This document shows, piece after piece, positions 7,937 to 17,501 of a DNA stretch of 64,000 nt. Location: positions 1 through 64,000 of the forward strand of contig JAPDKE010000018.1 of NCBI GenBank assembly GCA_029258725.1. Direction: 5' to 3'. Both the position numbers and the translations under genes were made by a program. How positions within the stretch are numbered: position 1 is the stretch's first letter; every line of letters begins with the position of its first letter. Source of the DNA: a bacterium (GTDB lineage Bacteria > Hydrothermota > UBA3072 > JAPDKE01). The notes under the pieces are model-generated. The model ran no database searches. It worked only from the letters and a program-made list of their open reading frames with translations, and had not been told where the DNA came from.

Positions 7937-9555
7937 TCCATCCTCCTTATTTTCTGCATCCCAAAAAATAGAGGAAGGAAAATAAAAAGGAAGGAGATAA
8001 AAAGGAAAAGGCAGAAGGAAAAGAGGAAGGATTTTGCAATGGGAACCGGGACATGTTCAATCTGAGAATGTAGATAAAGCCTCAGGGGTTCTGCAAAAAG
8101 AGATACGGAAATTCCTATATATGAAAGGTTTATTATTGCAGTTAAAAGTCCACCACCCCCTGATGCTATCTTTGCGGCATTCTCCTCGTCAAACTCGGGC
8201 AAAAGGGCTCCCATTCCAAGGGATATGGAGACAGAGGCTATGGCAAAGAGAAGGACAACAAAGGAGGAGATAAGAATGAGGGGAGGATACGGGGCAAGTG
8301 CAAGGTTTGAGAGAAAGACGACAATCAGGGCAAGAATGGAATTGAAAGTTGCATGATGAATGAATTTTGAAAAAAACAAAGTCTTGGTGGGAATGGGGGA
8401 TGAGAGAAGAAACCAGCGGTATTTTCCTTCAAGGGAGATTGAAGGAAAGACAAATCTTAAAGAAAGGGTTGCGGTTATGTATCCAACAAATCCCGTATTC
8501 ACTGCGGCAAAAACAGCAAGCCAGAATGGATTCTGGAAGTATAGAGGTGTTCTTCTCAAACTTATAACATAAAAGACAAGCAAGGAAAGAATAAGAAAAA
8601 CCTGGGACCACTGGACCGGGTCCCTTATGAATATTTTGAGGTCCTTGAGGATGAGGGAAGAAAGGGGGGAGAGGGTTTCTCTTTTGAGAGTGTATTTTTT
8701 TACAGGAATCCATGAACTCCCCTCCTTATTCCATGCAATCCGGTAGAGGCAGAAACTCAAAAAGAAGAGGAAAAACATAGAGGAAAGACCGGAAGAGAGG
8801 AGCAGAGCAAGGGAAAGGAATATCTTTTCTCTTTCCCCCTCCACAAGTCCCCTTATCCCCTCAACCATCCAGGTATTGGGAAAAAGGGGATTTGTTGCCC
8901 TCAGGGTTTCAAGGTATCGGTAAAGTGCATCCAGATTAAGGGTATAGGGAACCCTGAACACAGCAGGGGTTGTGATTAGATAAAGCATGAGATAAAAGAG
9001 AACAAATGAACCGAGAAGGGTTATGTAGGTTCTCCTCCTCTTTACCGGAATCACTGCCTTTAATAAAAGCATAAAGGAAATTCCCGCACATGATGGAAGA
9101 AGGAGAAAGAAAAGGATGTAAAAGAATGCAAGGTGCGGGGAAGAGGAAGGGGAAAAGACCCTGAGGTATGCAACAAGAATGGGAAATGCTCCCACAATGG
9201 TTGCCCAGGATGAATAAACGGTATTCTCAATGGTCCTCAGGAGGAAGAATCTTCCTGCATCAAGGGGTGTTGAGAGCAGGAATTCCACCTCCCTTGAGGA
9301 AAAATAGGTTGTGAGGGATGTTATTGCACTTGAAAGAAAGAGCATGAGAAGGAAGATGAAGAAGGAAAGGGAGAGAATGCGTTCTGCAACAAGAGGTCCT
9401 ATGGGCTCAAATCTGCTGAGATAGGAAAATACCAGGAGAAAAAACCGATATTCCCCCCACATGAAGAGGGAAAGAAGGGTTACAAATATCCATCCTCTTG
9501 TCTTCTTGAAGGAAAAGAGAAGGGATTTTATTTTTGGATAGAGGAGGAAAATCAT
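7930..9555 (-). CDS. multi-spanning ABC exporter permease
   Basis: 541 aa with around 11-12 hydrophobic helices and a soluble stretch near residues 205-250. A short motif in the first third (S-S-R-E-V-E-F-L-L-S-T-P-L) is typical of permeases of the YhaP/putative ABC-exporter type, whose partner is a COG1131 ATPase. No ATPase gene is adjacent; a lone COG1131-type ATPase is at 62.0 kb. It starts in ATGA overlap with nrdR. Substrate unknown. Confidence 0.75.
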   Translation of the reverse strand: MIFLLYPKIKSLLFSFKKTRGWIFVTLLSLFMWGEYRFFLLVFSYLSRFEPIGPLVAERILSLSFFIFLLMLFLSSAITSLTTYFSSREVEFLLSTPLDAGRFFLLRTIENTVYSSWATIVGAFPILVAYLRVFSPSSSPHLAFFYILFFLLLPSCAGISFMLLLKAVIPVKRRRTYITLLGSFVLFYLMLYLITTPAVFRVPYTLNLDALYRYLETLRATNPLFPNTWMVEGIRGLVEGEREKIFLSLALLLSSGLSSMFFLFFLSFCLYRIAWNKEGSSWIPVKKYTLKRETLSPLSSLILKDLKIFIRDPVQWSQVFLILSLLVFYVISLRRTPLYFQNPFWLAVFAAVNTGFVGYITATLSLRFVFPSISLEGKYRWFLLSSPIPTKTLFFSKFIHHATFNSILALIVVFLSNLALAPYPPLILISSFVVLLFAIASVSISLGMGALLPEFDEENAAKIASGGGGLLTAIINLSYIGISVSLFAEPLRLYLHSQIEHVPVPIAKSFLFSFCLFLFISFLFIFLPLFFGMQKIRRMEC

Positions 9556-10001
9556 CTTTTGAGTTTTTTTATCTCCTTCACAAACTCCTCAACATCCTTG
9601 AATTCACGATAAACAGATGCAAAGCGGACATACGCAACCTCATCAAGTTTTCTCAATCTTTTCATCACCTCCTTTCCTATTTCCCTTGAGGAAACCTCCG
9701 TCTTTCCAAGTTCCCAGAGTGCCTGTTCTATCTCATCAACCATCTCCTCTATCTTATCCTCGGATACGGGTCTCTTCCTGCATGCAATCCTTATTCCCTG
9801 AAGGAGTTTTTCTCTTTCAAAAGGCTCCCTCCTTCCATCCCTTTTTATCACAATAAGGGGAGTTTTTTCAATGTATTCGTATGTTGTGAACCTTCTTTTG
9901 CACCTCAGGCACTCCCTCCTCCTTCTTATTGCAGTCCCATCCTTTATAACCCTTGTATCCACAACCCTGTCCTCATCGTATCCGCAGTAAGGACACTTCA
10001 T
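9552..10001 (-). CDS. nrdR: transcriptional repressor NrdR
   Basis: 149 aa, the standard NrdR length. The zinc ribbon has C-P-Y-C-G-Y-D and [12 protein letters not shown]. The ATP-cone domain follows ([18 protein letters not shown]). NrdR senses ATP/dATP and represses ribonucleotide reductase genes at NrdR boxes; no nrd gene or clear box is in this window. It is co-transcribed behind a membrane receptor gene (4-nt overlap), an unusual location. Confidence 0.97.
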   Translation of the reverse strand: MKCPYCGYDEDRVVDTRVIKDGTAIRRRRECLRCKRRFTTYEYIEKTPLIVIKRDGRREPFEREKLLQGIRIACRKRPVSEDKIEEMVDEIEQALWELGKTEVSSREIGKEVMKRLRKLDEVAYVRFASVYREFKDVEEFVKEIKKLKR

Positions 10002-12022
10002 AGAGAGAACCTCTCCATTATCTCCTGAAGTTTGTCAAGGCTTTTACCTATTTCTTTCTCCAGTTCTCCCAGGGAAGAAACCAGCTCCTTCTCCATCCGC
10101 TCAACCTCTCTAACACTCTCGAGCAATTTCATCATCTCTTCATCTATCTTCCTTTCCTTCTCCATTTCTCCCTTCAGTTCCTTAATCCTTGCAACCTCCC
10201 TCTCTCCTATCTTTATCTCCTCCTCAACAAGCGACACCATATCCTCAAGCAATCTCATGAGTTCCTGAACAAACATTCCCACCTTCTGGCTTGACTCTTC
10301 AATTATGCCTGTTCTCTCCTTATTCCTTTCCGCAGTTCTTATAAGGGAATCCACTATGTGCCTGAATTCGTCAACCGTCTTCCCTATCTCATCCGATGCG
10401 GCATCTGCCTCCTTTGCAAGTTTGCTTATCTCCTCAGCGACAACCCCAAATCCCTTCCCCATCTCCCCTGCCCTCGCTGCCTCAATGGTGGCGTTGAATG
10501 CAAGGGTTTCTGTGTTTGATGCAATCTGTTTTGAGATGCGCAAAAGCCTTTCTATGTTCTCAAGACCCTCGTTTACCCTTCCAACCTCCTGCACCATTTC
10601 CTCTATACCTTTTCTCACCTCGTTCAATCCCTCCATTGAACGCTCAACATCCCCAAGTTTGCCCCTTCCTTCCAGGACCTTCTCCTTTCCCTTTTCCACA
10701 ATCTCCCTTCTCTTTTTCTCCTCCCCCTCAAGCCATCCCACCATGTCCTCCACCAGTCCCCTCAGCTTTTCCCCTATCTCTTTTCTAACAAGATTTGTCT
10801 CAAGCCCCTTCTCTATCTCCTCCCTTATCTCCTCGTGAACCTTTTTCATCTCGGATACATTTTCCTTCAGTCTCTCTCCCTCACCCCTGAGTGAGGCAGA
10901 GATGGACCTGAGGGGGGAAAGGGTCATGTGGGTTTTCAACGCCCTTGCCAGGTGGTCTGCAAAGAGATACGCAAACTGGAGTTCCTTTTCAGAAAATGCG
11001 TTTTTAAGAGAATGTTCAAAGTCAATAACCCCTACAACCTCACCTTCTATGAGAAGGGGGATTGCAATCTCGGAATAAACACCTTCCCTCAGGGCTATAT
11101 ACCTGGGGTCCCTGGATGTATCCTTGACTATTATTGGCTTTTTCTCAAGAACTGCATTGCCAACTATTCCTTCACCCACCTTTACAACGAAACTCTTATC
11201 CTTCCCCATGAAACCAAGGTAGGAGGAGTAGTAAAGCACAATCTCTCCCCGCTCCTCGTCCAGAACAGCGATGTTCATCCCGGTCCAGTCTATAAGATGT
11301 CTGGAGAGGGACTCTATCTTCTTTATCATTTCATCAAGGGAAAGCCCTGCACTCATTGCCCTTTCCATCTCCATGAACATTTTCAGGTTGTATGCATCAA
11401 TTGCGTTTATAACCACGGGTCTTATGAAGAGATACACAATTCCTGCACCTGCGGTATAAAGGATAATGGGAAGAAGATGTCCCATGGATACCACCTTCCA
11501 TGCGTTGTAGAAGAAGAGCAGTGCCAGCAAGTAATAGATTACCTCCCACTTCATTATAAAGACAAAATCGCTCAAGGATACCTTTCTTTCAATGAATTCG
11601 GGTAAATAGAAAAAGAGCAGGGTAAAGAAAAAGTTGAGAAAGAAAAAGGTATAGAGGAGGGGAAGGGAAAGAGCGGGATCCGGTATAATTGCTCCTGCTA
11701 TGAGAATTGCAAGGGAGTATGCGGATGCATTCACAAGAGATTTCCAGAGCCCCATTTTTCTCAAAAGGTCTGAAATAAGAACCCCGAAAAAGAGAATGGT
11801 TGCTGTCTGGGGGTTTCCATGAAGAAGATAGAGAAATACGGAGAGTCCATAGGTGAGTGTGAGGTATGAGAATTTAAGAAGGCTCACCGGCCTGAACCTG
11901 AGAAGATAAATTAAAAGGATATAAAATACATACCATAAACTCCATCTTCCTCCTCTCGTCCATGAGAGGATGAGAAGGATAAGGTTGGCTATCACGAATA
12001 TTCCATGAAATACCCTCCTCAC
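9998..12022 (-). CDS. multi-TM GAF-domain methyl-accepting chemotaxis-type receptor
   Basis: 674 aa, GTG start set by a promoter 6 nt upstream. Residues about 1-215 hold some seven transmembrane helices in place of the usual two flanking a periplasmic domain. A GAF-like domain follows (about 235-365: G-E-G-I-V-G-N-A-V and [14 protein letters not shown]). A long coiled coil carries the MCP hairpin tip (about 515-560: [16 protein letters not shown] and [13 protein letters not shown]). It would signal to CheA/CheW or a chemosensory-like kinase; none is in the window. It heads the operon containing nrdR. Confidence 0.85.
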   Translation of the reverse strand: MRRVFHGIFVIANLILLILSWTRGGRWSLWYVFYILLIYLLRFRPVSLLKFSYLTLTYGLSVFLYLLHGNPQTATILFFGVLISDLLRKMGLWKSLVNASAYSLAILIAGAIIPDPALSLPLLYTFFFLNFFFTLLFFYLPEFIERKVSLSDFVFIMKWEVIYYLLALLFFYNAWKVVSMGHLLPIILYTAGAGIVYLFIRPVVINAIDAYNLKMFMEMERAMSAGLSLDEMIKKIESLSRHLIDWTGMNIAVLDEERGEIVLYYSSYLGFMGKDKSFVVKVGEGIVGNAVLEKKPIIVKDTSRDPRYIALREGVYSEIAIPLLIEGEVVGVIDFEHSLKNAFSEKELQFAYLFADHLARALKTHMTLSPLRSISASLRGEGERLKENVSEMKKVHEEIREEIEKGLETNLVRKEIGEKLRGLVEDMVGWLEGEEKKRREIVEKGKEKVLEGRGKLGDVERSMEGLNEVRKGIEEMVQEVGRVNEGLENIERLLRISKQIASNTETLAFNATIEAARAGEMGKGFGVVAEEISKLAKEADAASDEIGKTVDEFRHIVDSLIRTAERNKERTGIIEESSQKVGMFVQELMRLLEDMVSLVEEEIKIGEREVARIKELKGEMEKERKIDEEMMKLLESVREVERMEKELVSSLGELEKEIGKSLDKLQEIMERFSL

Positions 12023-12028
12023 ATCCTT

Positions 12029-12056
12029 ATTATACCCGTTAAACCCGGCATGTCAA
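12029..12056 (-). promoter_or_regulatory. sigma-70 promoter of the receptor operon, leaderless geometry
   Basis: On the minus strand: -35 TTGACA (12056-12051), 16-nt spacer, perfect -10 TATAAT (12034-12029). Six bases (AAGGAT) then separate it from the GTG start at 12022. The expected start point is at the start codon, so the mRNA should have no 5' leader. Confidence 0.75.
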
Positions 12057-12065
12057 TCCGCAGTG

Positions 12066-12094
12066 TTGACTTTTCATCTGTTTTAAGGTAAAAT
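12066..12094 (+). promoter_or_regulatory. sigma-70 promoter of the exbB operon
   Basis: -35 TTGACT (12066-12071), 17-nt spacer, -10 TAAAAT (12089-12094). A short leader with AAAAAAGGAGGAAGG precedes the exbB ATG. Its -35 is only about ten bases from the -35 of the divergent receptor promoter. Confidence 0.7.
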
Positions 12095-12113
12095 CCTGAA
12101 AAAAGGAGGAAGG

Positions 12114-12737
12114 ATGACACTTCTCTCCATACTTGCAAAGGGTGGCTATGTTATGATTGCCATAGCCCTCGCTGCCTTTGTTGGTCTTTATGTTGTTATA
12201 GAAAGACTTTTTTATTACCGGAGAATAAGGACCGATGCGGACTCCCTTTTGAAGGAAATAAAGGCACACCTTCATGCCGGAGATGTAAATGCAGCACTTG
12301 AGGTTGCAAGAAGGCACGATACCCCCCTCGGGAAGATGGCCCTTGCCGCCGTTGCGGACTTTAAAGAACCACCGGAAACCTTCAGGACGGTGCTTGATGC
12401 GAAGGCAAAGGAGGGAATAAAGGAAATAGAGAAGGGTCTTGGAATTCTTTCAACGGTTGTTGCAATATCTCCACTCCTGGGTTTCTTCGGGACAGTAACA
12501 GGAATGATAAAGGCGTTTATGAAAATAGAGATTCTTGGAGGGATGGTAAATCCTTCACAGCTTGCAGGCGGAATATGGGAGGCTCTGGTTACAACCGCTG
12601 CAGGACTTGGCGTTGCGATAGTATTTCTGGTCCTTTACAACCTGCTTGCCGAAAGAAGTGGAAGATATGCAGGGGAACTGGAAAGGCTTGGAAATGAACT
12701 TGAGGTCCTGCACAGGGAGTGTGGGGCATGGAAGTAA
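12114..12737 (+). CDS. exbB: MotA/TolQ/ExbB proton channel protein
   Basis: 207 aa with three transmembrane helices (about 12-32, 110-135, 155-180). The conserved channel block includes S-P-L-L-G-F-F-G-T-V-T-G-M-I and L-V-T-T-A-A-G-L-G-V-A-I. With ExbD it forms the inner-membrane proton-driven motor that energises TonB (or Tol). A tonB gene two positions downstream points to the ExbB rather than the TolQ role. First gene of an eight-gene run, with its own promoter. Confidence 0.93.
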   Translation: MTLLSILAKGGYVMIAIALAAFVGLYVVIERLFYYRRIRTDADSLLKEIKAHLHAGDVNAALEVARRHDTPLGKMALAAVADFKEPPETFRTVLDAKAKEGIKEIEKGLGILSTVVAISPLLGFFGTVTGMIKAFMKIEILGGMVNPSQLAGGIWEALVTTAAGLGVAIVFLVLYNLLAERSGRYAGELERLGNELEVLHRECGAWK

Positions 12738-13126
12738 AACCGAGGTATAAACCCACCCGTGAATTCCCTGTGATCTCCATGGCGGATATTGTGCTTCTTC
12801 TTCTTATATTCTTCCTCCTCTCCTCAACCTACCTGGTCCAGCCGGGAATAAGGGTGAAACTTCCCCGGACAAGGACAAAGGAAACCGTGTCGCAGGAAAG
12901 AATTGTGGTAACCCTGACAGAAGAAGGGGCTCTTTATCTTGAAGATACACCGGTGAGCCTTGAGGATTTACCCTTTTTGCTCAGAGAAAAGGATGTGGAA
13001 AACAGGGTTGTGGTTCTGAAGGCAGACAGGAATGTCTCCCTTGAGATGGCGGTTAAGGTGCTTGACCGGATAAGAGAGGGTGGAGGAAAGAACTTCGTGA
13101 TAGCAACCATACCTGGTTCAGAATGA
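12728..13126 (+). CDS. exbD: ExbD/TolR biopolymer transport protein
   Basis: 132 aa from the ATG at 12728 (AGGGAG eight bases before); a GTG nine bases earlier is an alternative. A short cytoplasmic tail leads to one transmembrane helix (I-S-M-A-D-I-V-L-L-L-L-I-F-F-L-L) containing the conserved protonatable Asp. A periplasmic domain follows. It works with ExbB to couple proton motive force to TonB. It overlaps exbB by 10 nt and tonB by 4 nt. Confidence 0.93.
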   Translation: MEVKPRYKPTREFPVISMADIVLLLLIFFLLSSTYLVQPGIRVKLPRTRTKETVSQERIVVTLTEEGALYLEDTPVSLEDLPFLLREKDVENRVVVLKADRNVSLEMAVKVLDRIREGGGKNFVIATIPGSE

Positions 13127-13677
13127 AGGCAAAGCCCTTTCTTTCCACCCTGATCCTGTACTCCTTCCTTCTCTTTGTCTTCCATCTCATTCGCTTTCCT
13201 TTATTCCATCCATCCCCCTCCATAATTACCCTTTTCATCCCATCCGGTGAGGCAGCAGCCTATCAGGGCGGTGGAGAGGGAGAAGGGGAGATACCGGAGA
13301 GCAAAGGAGATTATGCATTGCCCCTTCCACCTGTTAAAAAGGAAAAGGGTAAAATAAAGAGACCTCTTCCCCCACTTCCCGGAATGAAGGGGGAAGGCAA
13401 GAAAAAGGGTTATGAAATAACAGGTCCCCTTGCAAAAAGAAGACTTATAAGGCTTGTTCTTCCTGAATATCCAGAGGGAGAGATGGGAAGGTCCGTGGTG
13501 AGGATAAGAATAGTTGTGGATAAAAACGGTATGGTGAAGAAACTTGAGCTTGTGAAGACCGGGGGAGCTGCATTTGACAGGGCTGCAATGGAGGCGATAA
13601 GGGAGTGGAGGTTTGAACCATCCAGGGAAGAGAAGGATGTTGAGGGGGTTGTAACCATATTCTTTGAGGTGAGATGA
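13123..13677 (+). CDS. tonB: TonB energy transducer
   Basis: 184 aa. The N-terminal membrane anchor (about 5-25) is followed by a Gly/Glu-rich then Pro/Lys-rich linker (about 40-95, for example P-L-P-P-V-K-K-E-K-G-K-I-K-R-P). The C-terminal TonB fold is at about 100-184 (L-P-E-Y-P-E-G; V-V-D-K-N-G-M-V-K-K-L; A-A-M-E-A-I-R-E-W-R-F-E-P). It spans the periplasm and powers outer-membrane receptors, so the cell should have two membranes. No TonB-dependent receptor lies nearby. Confidence 0.93.
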   Translation: MKAKPFLSTLILYSFLLFVFHLIRFPLFHPSPSIITLFIPSGEAAAYQGGGEGEGEIPESKGDYALPLPPVKKEKGKIKRPLPPLPGMKGEGKKKGYEITGPLAKRRLIRLVLPEYPEGEMGRSVVRIRIVVDKNGMVKKLELVKTGGAAFDRAAMEAIREWRFEPSREEKDVEGVVTIFFEVR

Positions 13678-14354
13678 GGGAGGATTTCAGAATATCCATT
13701 GAAAACTTTGAGGGTCCGCTTGAACTTTTGCTCTACCTTGTAAGAAAAAAAGAGGTTGATATATACGATATTCCCATTCTTGAAATAGTGAGGGAATATC
13801 AGGAATGGGTGAGACTTATGGAAAGACTCAATCTGGACAGGGCAGGTGAATTTTCCTCCATGCTCGCAACCCTCATGGTGATAAAGTCAAAAATGCTTCT
13901 TTACGAAGAACTTGAAGAAGGTAATGAAGAGGACCCCAGAAGGGAACTCCAGGAAAAACTTGCGACGTATGCAAAATTTCTGAAGGGGGAAGAGTTCCTG
14001 GAGAAAAGATATGCGGTTGCATCCAGGATGTTCTCAAGACCCTGGATTGAACCTCCCCTGAGACAGGATTTTCCACCCGAGATTTTCAGAGAACTCAAGC
14101 TCCTCATGTTCAGGAAGAAGGAAAAGGTGCAGGTGCCATCCCCGGGAATATGGAACCTGGAAAACATCAGGAAGGAGATAACATCCCTTCTCAAAAAGTT
14201 CAGGCGTTTTGGTTTCCTTTCCCATTTCAGGGAGAAGGGGTGGAAAAACCTCATGGGTGCATTTTTTGTTCTGCTTGACATGGCAAAGGAAGGAAGGCTC
14301 AGGATAACTCAGCCTGAACCCTTTGGGGAGATATGGGTGAAAAGGAGAGGATAA
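13674..14354 (+). CDS. scpA: segregation and condensation protein A
   Basis: 226 aa, start in ATGA overlap with tonB. The N-terminus has the ScpA signature F-E-G-P-L-E-L-L-L-Y-L-V-R and D-I-Y-D-I-P-I. The acidic middle and C-terminal winged-helix part are normal. It is the kleisin of the SMC-ScpAB condensin. scpB, often next door in other bacteria, is not here; recJ follows with an overlap of 22 nt. Confidence 0.92.
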   Translation: MREDFRISIENFEGPLELLLYLVRKKEVDIYDIPILEIVREYQEWVRLMERLNLDRAGEFSSMLATLMVIKSKMLLYEELEEGNEEDPRRELQEKLATYAKFLKGEEFLEKRYAVASRMFSRPWIEPPLRQDFPPEIFRELKLLMFRKKEKVQVPSPGIWNLENIRKEITSLLKKFRRFGFLSHFREKGWKNLMGAFFVLLDMAKEGRLRITQPEPFGEIWVKRRG

Positions 14355-15895
14355 TTCTCAAGCCGGTAAAAGAGGAGCATGTAAAGGAACTTGAAAGGTT
14401 CTACCCCGCTCCTGTTGCAAGAATTCTTGTGATAAGGGGAGTTAAAAATAAAAAGGAGGCAGAGGCATTCCTGAATCCCTCGCTCTCTTTTTTGAGGTCC
14501 CCCTTTCTATTCAGGGAGATGGAATATGCGGTTGAGAGGGTTATAAGGGGAATAGAGAGAAAGGAAAGGATACTTGTATGGGGTGATGAGGATGTGGATG
14601 GGATAACATCTGCGGTTCTTTTATATCGCACGTTACTTGACCTCGGAGCCGTGGTTGATGTTTACATTCCTGACAGAAGAAAGGAAGGATTTGGACTTTC
14701 AAAAAAAGGGATAGATAAGGCAAAGGAGAAGAATATAACCCTTATAATTACGGTCGATTCAGGAGTAACAAGTGTGGAAGAGATAAAATATGCAAAAGAA
14801 CTCGGGATTGATGTGATAATCACAGACCATCATGAGGGAATTGAACCCTCAGGAGCATATGCAACCGTGGACCCGAAGGTTGAACCCTATCCCTTTCCCC
14901 ATCTTGCGGGTGTTGGTGTATCCTTCAAGTTTTCATGGGCACTTGTGGAGAGAAGGATGAAGGTAAATCTTGAGCAGTGGATGGGGATAAGAAGGGAATT
15001 TCTCATGTATGTTGCAATAGGAACCCTCTCCGACAGGGTCCCTCTCGTGGACGAAAACAGAATCTTTTATGTGGAGGGACTGAAGGTTCCCGAGGAGGAA
15101 CTTTCCCCTCCTTTAAAGATTATAAAGGAAAGGGAACTCCAGAATGCACTTCCCATTCTCCAGTCAGGTAAGGAGGGAATGCTTTTAAGGTTTCTTCTTT
15201 CAACAAAAAAGGAGGAGGCAGCCACCCTTTTTGAGGAGATGAGAAAGAAAAGTGAGGCATGGTGGGAGGAGGCAAGGCAGGCTTTCAACCGGATATGCAG
15301 AACCATTGAAGAGCAGGGATACGTTGTCTATCTGAGGGACCTTCCGTATGAATTCATAGGATACTGCGCATCAAGGGCAAAGGAGATGTTCAGGTATCCT
15401 GCTATTGTCATGACAAAGAAAGGAGATAGAGTGGTGGGAGAGTGCAGGGCACCAAGAGACTTTGATGCATTTTCGCTGCTTCAGGAGAATGAGAAACTTC
15501 TTTTAACCTACGGTGGACATCGTCCTGCGTGTGGATTTTCTATAAAAGAGGAAAACCTGGGTGAGTTCATAAAAAGGGCAAGGGCAAAGATAAAGGAGTG
15601 GACACCAAAGGAAACCCTGGAGGTGGATGCAGAGATAAGGCTTGAGGAGGTGGATGAAAGATTTCTGGAACTCATTGAAAAACTCGAACCCCATGGGGAG
15701 GGAAATCCAAGACCTCTATTCCTTTCCTCCTGTGAGATTGAACGGGCGGATGATGGAACATATCTGAAAAAGGGAAATGTGAGGTTAAAAATAAGAGGAG
15801 GATGGATTCCACCCGGCGCTGACAGGTGCGACCCTCTGGTTTTCAGGATAGAGGGAAGGGAGGCAATAATAAAGGAGTGCATGTGGGAGTTATAG
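14333..15895 (+). CDS. recJ: single-strand DNA 5'-3' exonuclease RecJ
   Basis: 520 aa, near the short end for RecJ. DHH motifs: W-G-D-E-D-V-D-G-I-T-S (usual D-Y-D-x-D-G written with E-D-V-D-G), T-V-D-S-G-V-T, T-D-H-H-E. The DHHA1 motif is Y-G-G-H-R-P-A-C-G. Metal-binding Asp/His residues are kept. It degrades 5' single strands in recombination and mismatch/base-excision repair. Behind scpA and ahead of the alkyltransferase, the operon pairs repair with envelope genes. Confidence 0.93.
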   Translation: MGEKERIILKPVKEEHVKELERFYPAPVARILVIRGVKNKKEAEAFLNPSLSFLRSPFLFREMEYAVERVIRGIERKERILVWGDEDVDGITSAVLLYRTLLDLGAVVDVYIPDRRKEGFGLSKKGIDKAKEKNITLIITVDSGVTSVEEIKYAKELGIDVIITDHHEGIEPSGAYATVDPKVEPYPFPHLAGVGVSFKFSWALVERRMKVNLEQWMGIRREFLMYVAIGTLSDRVPLVDENRIFYVEGLKVPEEELSPPLKIIKERELQNALPILQSGKEGMLLRFLLSTKKEEAATLFEEMRKKSEAWWEEARQAFNRICRTIEEQGYVVYLRDLPYEFIGYCASRAKEMFRYPAIVMTKKGDRVVGECRAPRDFDAFSLLQENEKLLLTYGGHRPACGFSIKEENLGEFIKRARAKIKEWTPKETLEVDAEIRLEEVDERFLELIEKLEPHGEGNPRPLFLSSCEIERADDGTYLKKGNVRLKIRGGWIPPGADRCDPLVFRIEGREAIIKECMWEL

Positions 15896-16326
15896 TAATT
15901 GAGGCAGAACCTGGACCTGTAAGTGTTGTCGGTGAGGGGGCAATAAGAGAGGTGAGGCTTGGAATAAGATTGCCTGAGGAACCCGATGATTTTCTATTCC
16001 AGGTGAAAGATACACTGCTCAGGTATTTTAAAGGGGAAAAGGTTGAATTTTCATTCCCCCTCATCATTGAGGGAACGGAACTTGAACAGAAAGTTTATAA
16101 AATTGTGAGCCGCATTCCCTATGGAGAAACCAGAACCTACAAGGAAGTGGCGGAACAACTGGGGAATCCCCATCTTGCAAGGTTTGTTGGAAATACAATG
16201 AAAAAGAATAAAATTCCTATCCTTATTCCCTGCCACAGGGTTTTAAGGAGTGATGGGACCCTGGGAGGTTTTTCAGGAGGGACAAAATGGAAAAGATACC
16301 TTCTTTCACTCGAGGGGGTTATATGA
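15883..16326 (+). CDS. ogt: methylated-DNA-protein cysteine methyltransferase
   Basis: 147 aa from a GTG at 15883 with AAAGGAG five bases upstream; an upstream GTG in frame would add unrelated residues from recJ. The active-site motif I-P-C-H-R-V is present, preceded by the helix-turn-helix part Y-G-E-T-R-T-Y-K-E-V-A and followed by G-G-F-S-G-G. It removes alkyl groups from O6-alkylguanine in a suicide reaction. It overlaps recJ by 13 nt and rodA by 4 nt (ATGA). Confidence 0.93.
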   Translation: MGVIVIEAEPGPVSVVGEGAIREVRLGIRLPEEPDDFLFQVKDTLLRYFKGEKVEFSFPLIIEGTELEQKVYKIVSRIPYGETRTYKEVAEQLGNPHLARFVGNTMKKNKIPILIPCHRVLRSDGTLGGFSGGTKWKRYLLSLEGVI

Positions 16327-17501
16327 GAAAGAAAATAGATAGAGTGATGCTTGTTGTTTTTATACTTCTCATCCTTTACGGAATACTGGTTCAGTTCAGC
16401 GCGTCGGGTGGAAAACCATTTTTCAAAAGGCACGTTTTCCTGCTCCTCCTTTCCATCCCTGTTTTTCTTACAGGTTTTTTTATAAGACCAAGACTCCTGC
16501 TTTTCCTGTCCTTTCCACTTTATCTTGGAGGCATGGTTTTGCTTATCTTTCCTCTTATTTTCTCTCATGGGGTTAAAAGATGGGTATCCCTTGGGTTTTT
16601 CAGGTTTCAGCCCTCGGAGTTCATGAAGGTTATCCTCATAATACTTCTTGCAAGACTCTTTGCCTTTGGTGAGAGAAAAAGGCTCAGAGCATTTTTGTTT
16701 CCCCTTGTGCTCTCCGTCCTCCCATTTTTGCTTGTTGCCGTCGAGCCTGACCTTGGAACATCCGTTGTTTTCATCCTTCTTTTCCTGGGATTTCTCTTCT
16801 TCACCGGAATAAATGTTTTTCAGTATTTTATCTACATCTCCCCCATTCTTGCGGTTCTATGTGCATTTCACATCCTCTCCTGGATTGTCTTTGTTTTGCT
16901 TTTTACTGTATCCGCATGGTTTTCAAAGATGAGATTGAGGGAGGCAGTTCTGCTTCTCTTTTTTAACTCCCTCCTTGGAGGCTCTGCACCTGTTTTGTGG
17001 AATCACCTCCACGATTATCAGAAAAAAAGAATACTTGCCTTCATAAACCCCGGGCTTGACCCCAGGGGGGCAGGATGGCACATACTTCAATCAAAAATAG
17101 CAATAGGCTCAGGAGGAATATCTGGAAAGGGGTACCTGCAGGGAACCCAGCACAGACTGGAATTCATACCTGCCTCCCATACCGACTTTGTCTTCTCGGT
17201 GATAGGGGAAGAATTTGGCTTTGTCGGCTGTATCCTGCTCCTTCTTCTCTTTTTTATTTTCATCTACCGGATATACTCAACCGGGGTCTCATCAAGAAAC
17301 CCATTCTATTCCTTTCTCTCTTATGGGATTGCAATATACTTTCTCCTTCATGTATTCATCAACACTGGAATGGCGCTTGGAATACTTCCTGTGGTAGGTC
17401 TTCCCCTTCCATTTATAAGTTATGGAGGCTCCTTCCTTCTTTCCTGCATGTTCCTTTCAGGGCTTGCACTCAACCTTTCAGGGAGGGTTTATGAGTACTG
17501 A
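16323..17501 (+). CDS. rodA: SEDS-family peptidoglycan polymerase RodA
   Basis: 392 aa from the ATG in ATGA overlap with ogt. About ten transmembrane helices. SEDS motifs: W-V-S-L-G-F-F-R-F-Q-P-S-E-F-M-K, V-E-P-D-L-G-T, I-N-P-G-L-D-P-R-G-A-G-W, F-I-P-A-S-H-T-D-F-V-F-S-V-I-G-E-E and P-F-I-S-Y-G-G-S. It polymerises glycan strands in the elongation machinery. RodA is preferred over FtsW because the Q-S-K-I-A-I-G-S-G-G-I-S-G-K-G stretch reads RodA-like; no mre genes are adjacent. Confidence 0.9.
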   Translation: MRKKIDRVMLVVFILLILYGILVQFSASGGKPFFKRHVFLLLLSIPVFLTGFFIRPRLLLFLSFPLYLGGMVLLIFPLIFSHGVKRWVSLGFFRFQPSEFMKVILIILLARLFAFGERKRLRAFLFPLVLSVLPFLLVAVEPDLGTSVVFILLFLGFLFFTGINVFQYFIYISPILAVLCAFHILSWIVFVLLFTVSAWFSKMRLREAVLLLFFNSLLGGSAPVLWNHLHDYQKKRILAFINPGLDPRGAGWHILQSKIAIGSGGISGKGYLQGTQHRLEFIPASHTDFVFSVIGEEFGFVGCILLLLLFFIFIYRIYSTGVSSRNPFYSFLSYGIAIYFLLHVFINTGMALGILPVVGLPLPFISYGGSFLLSCMFLSGLALNLSGRVYEY

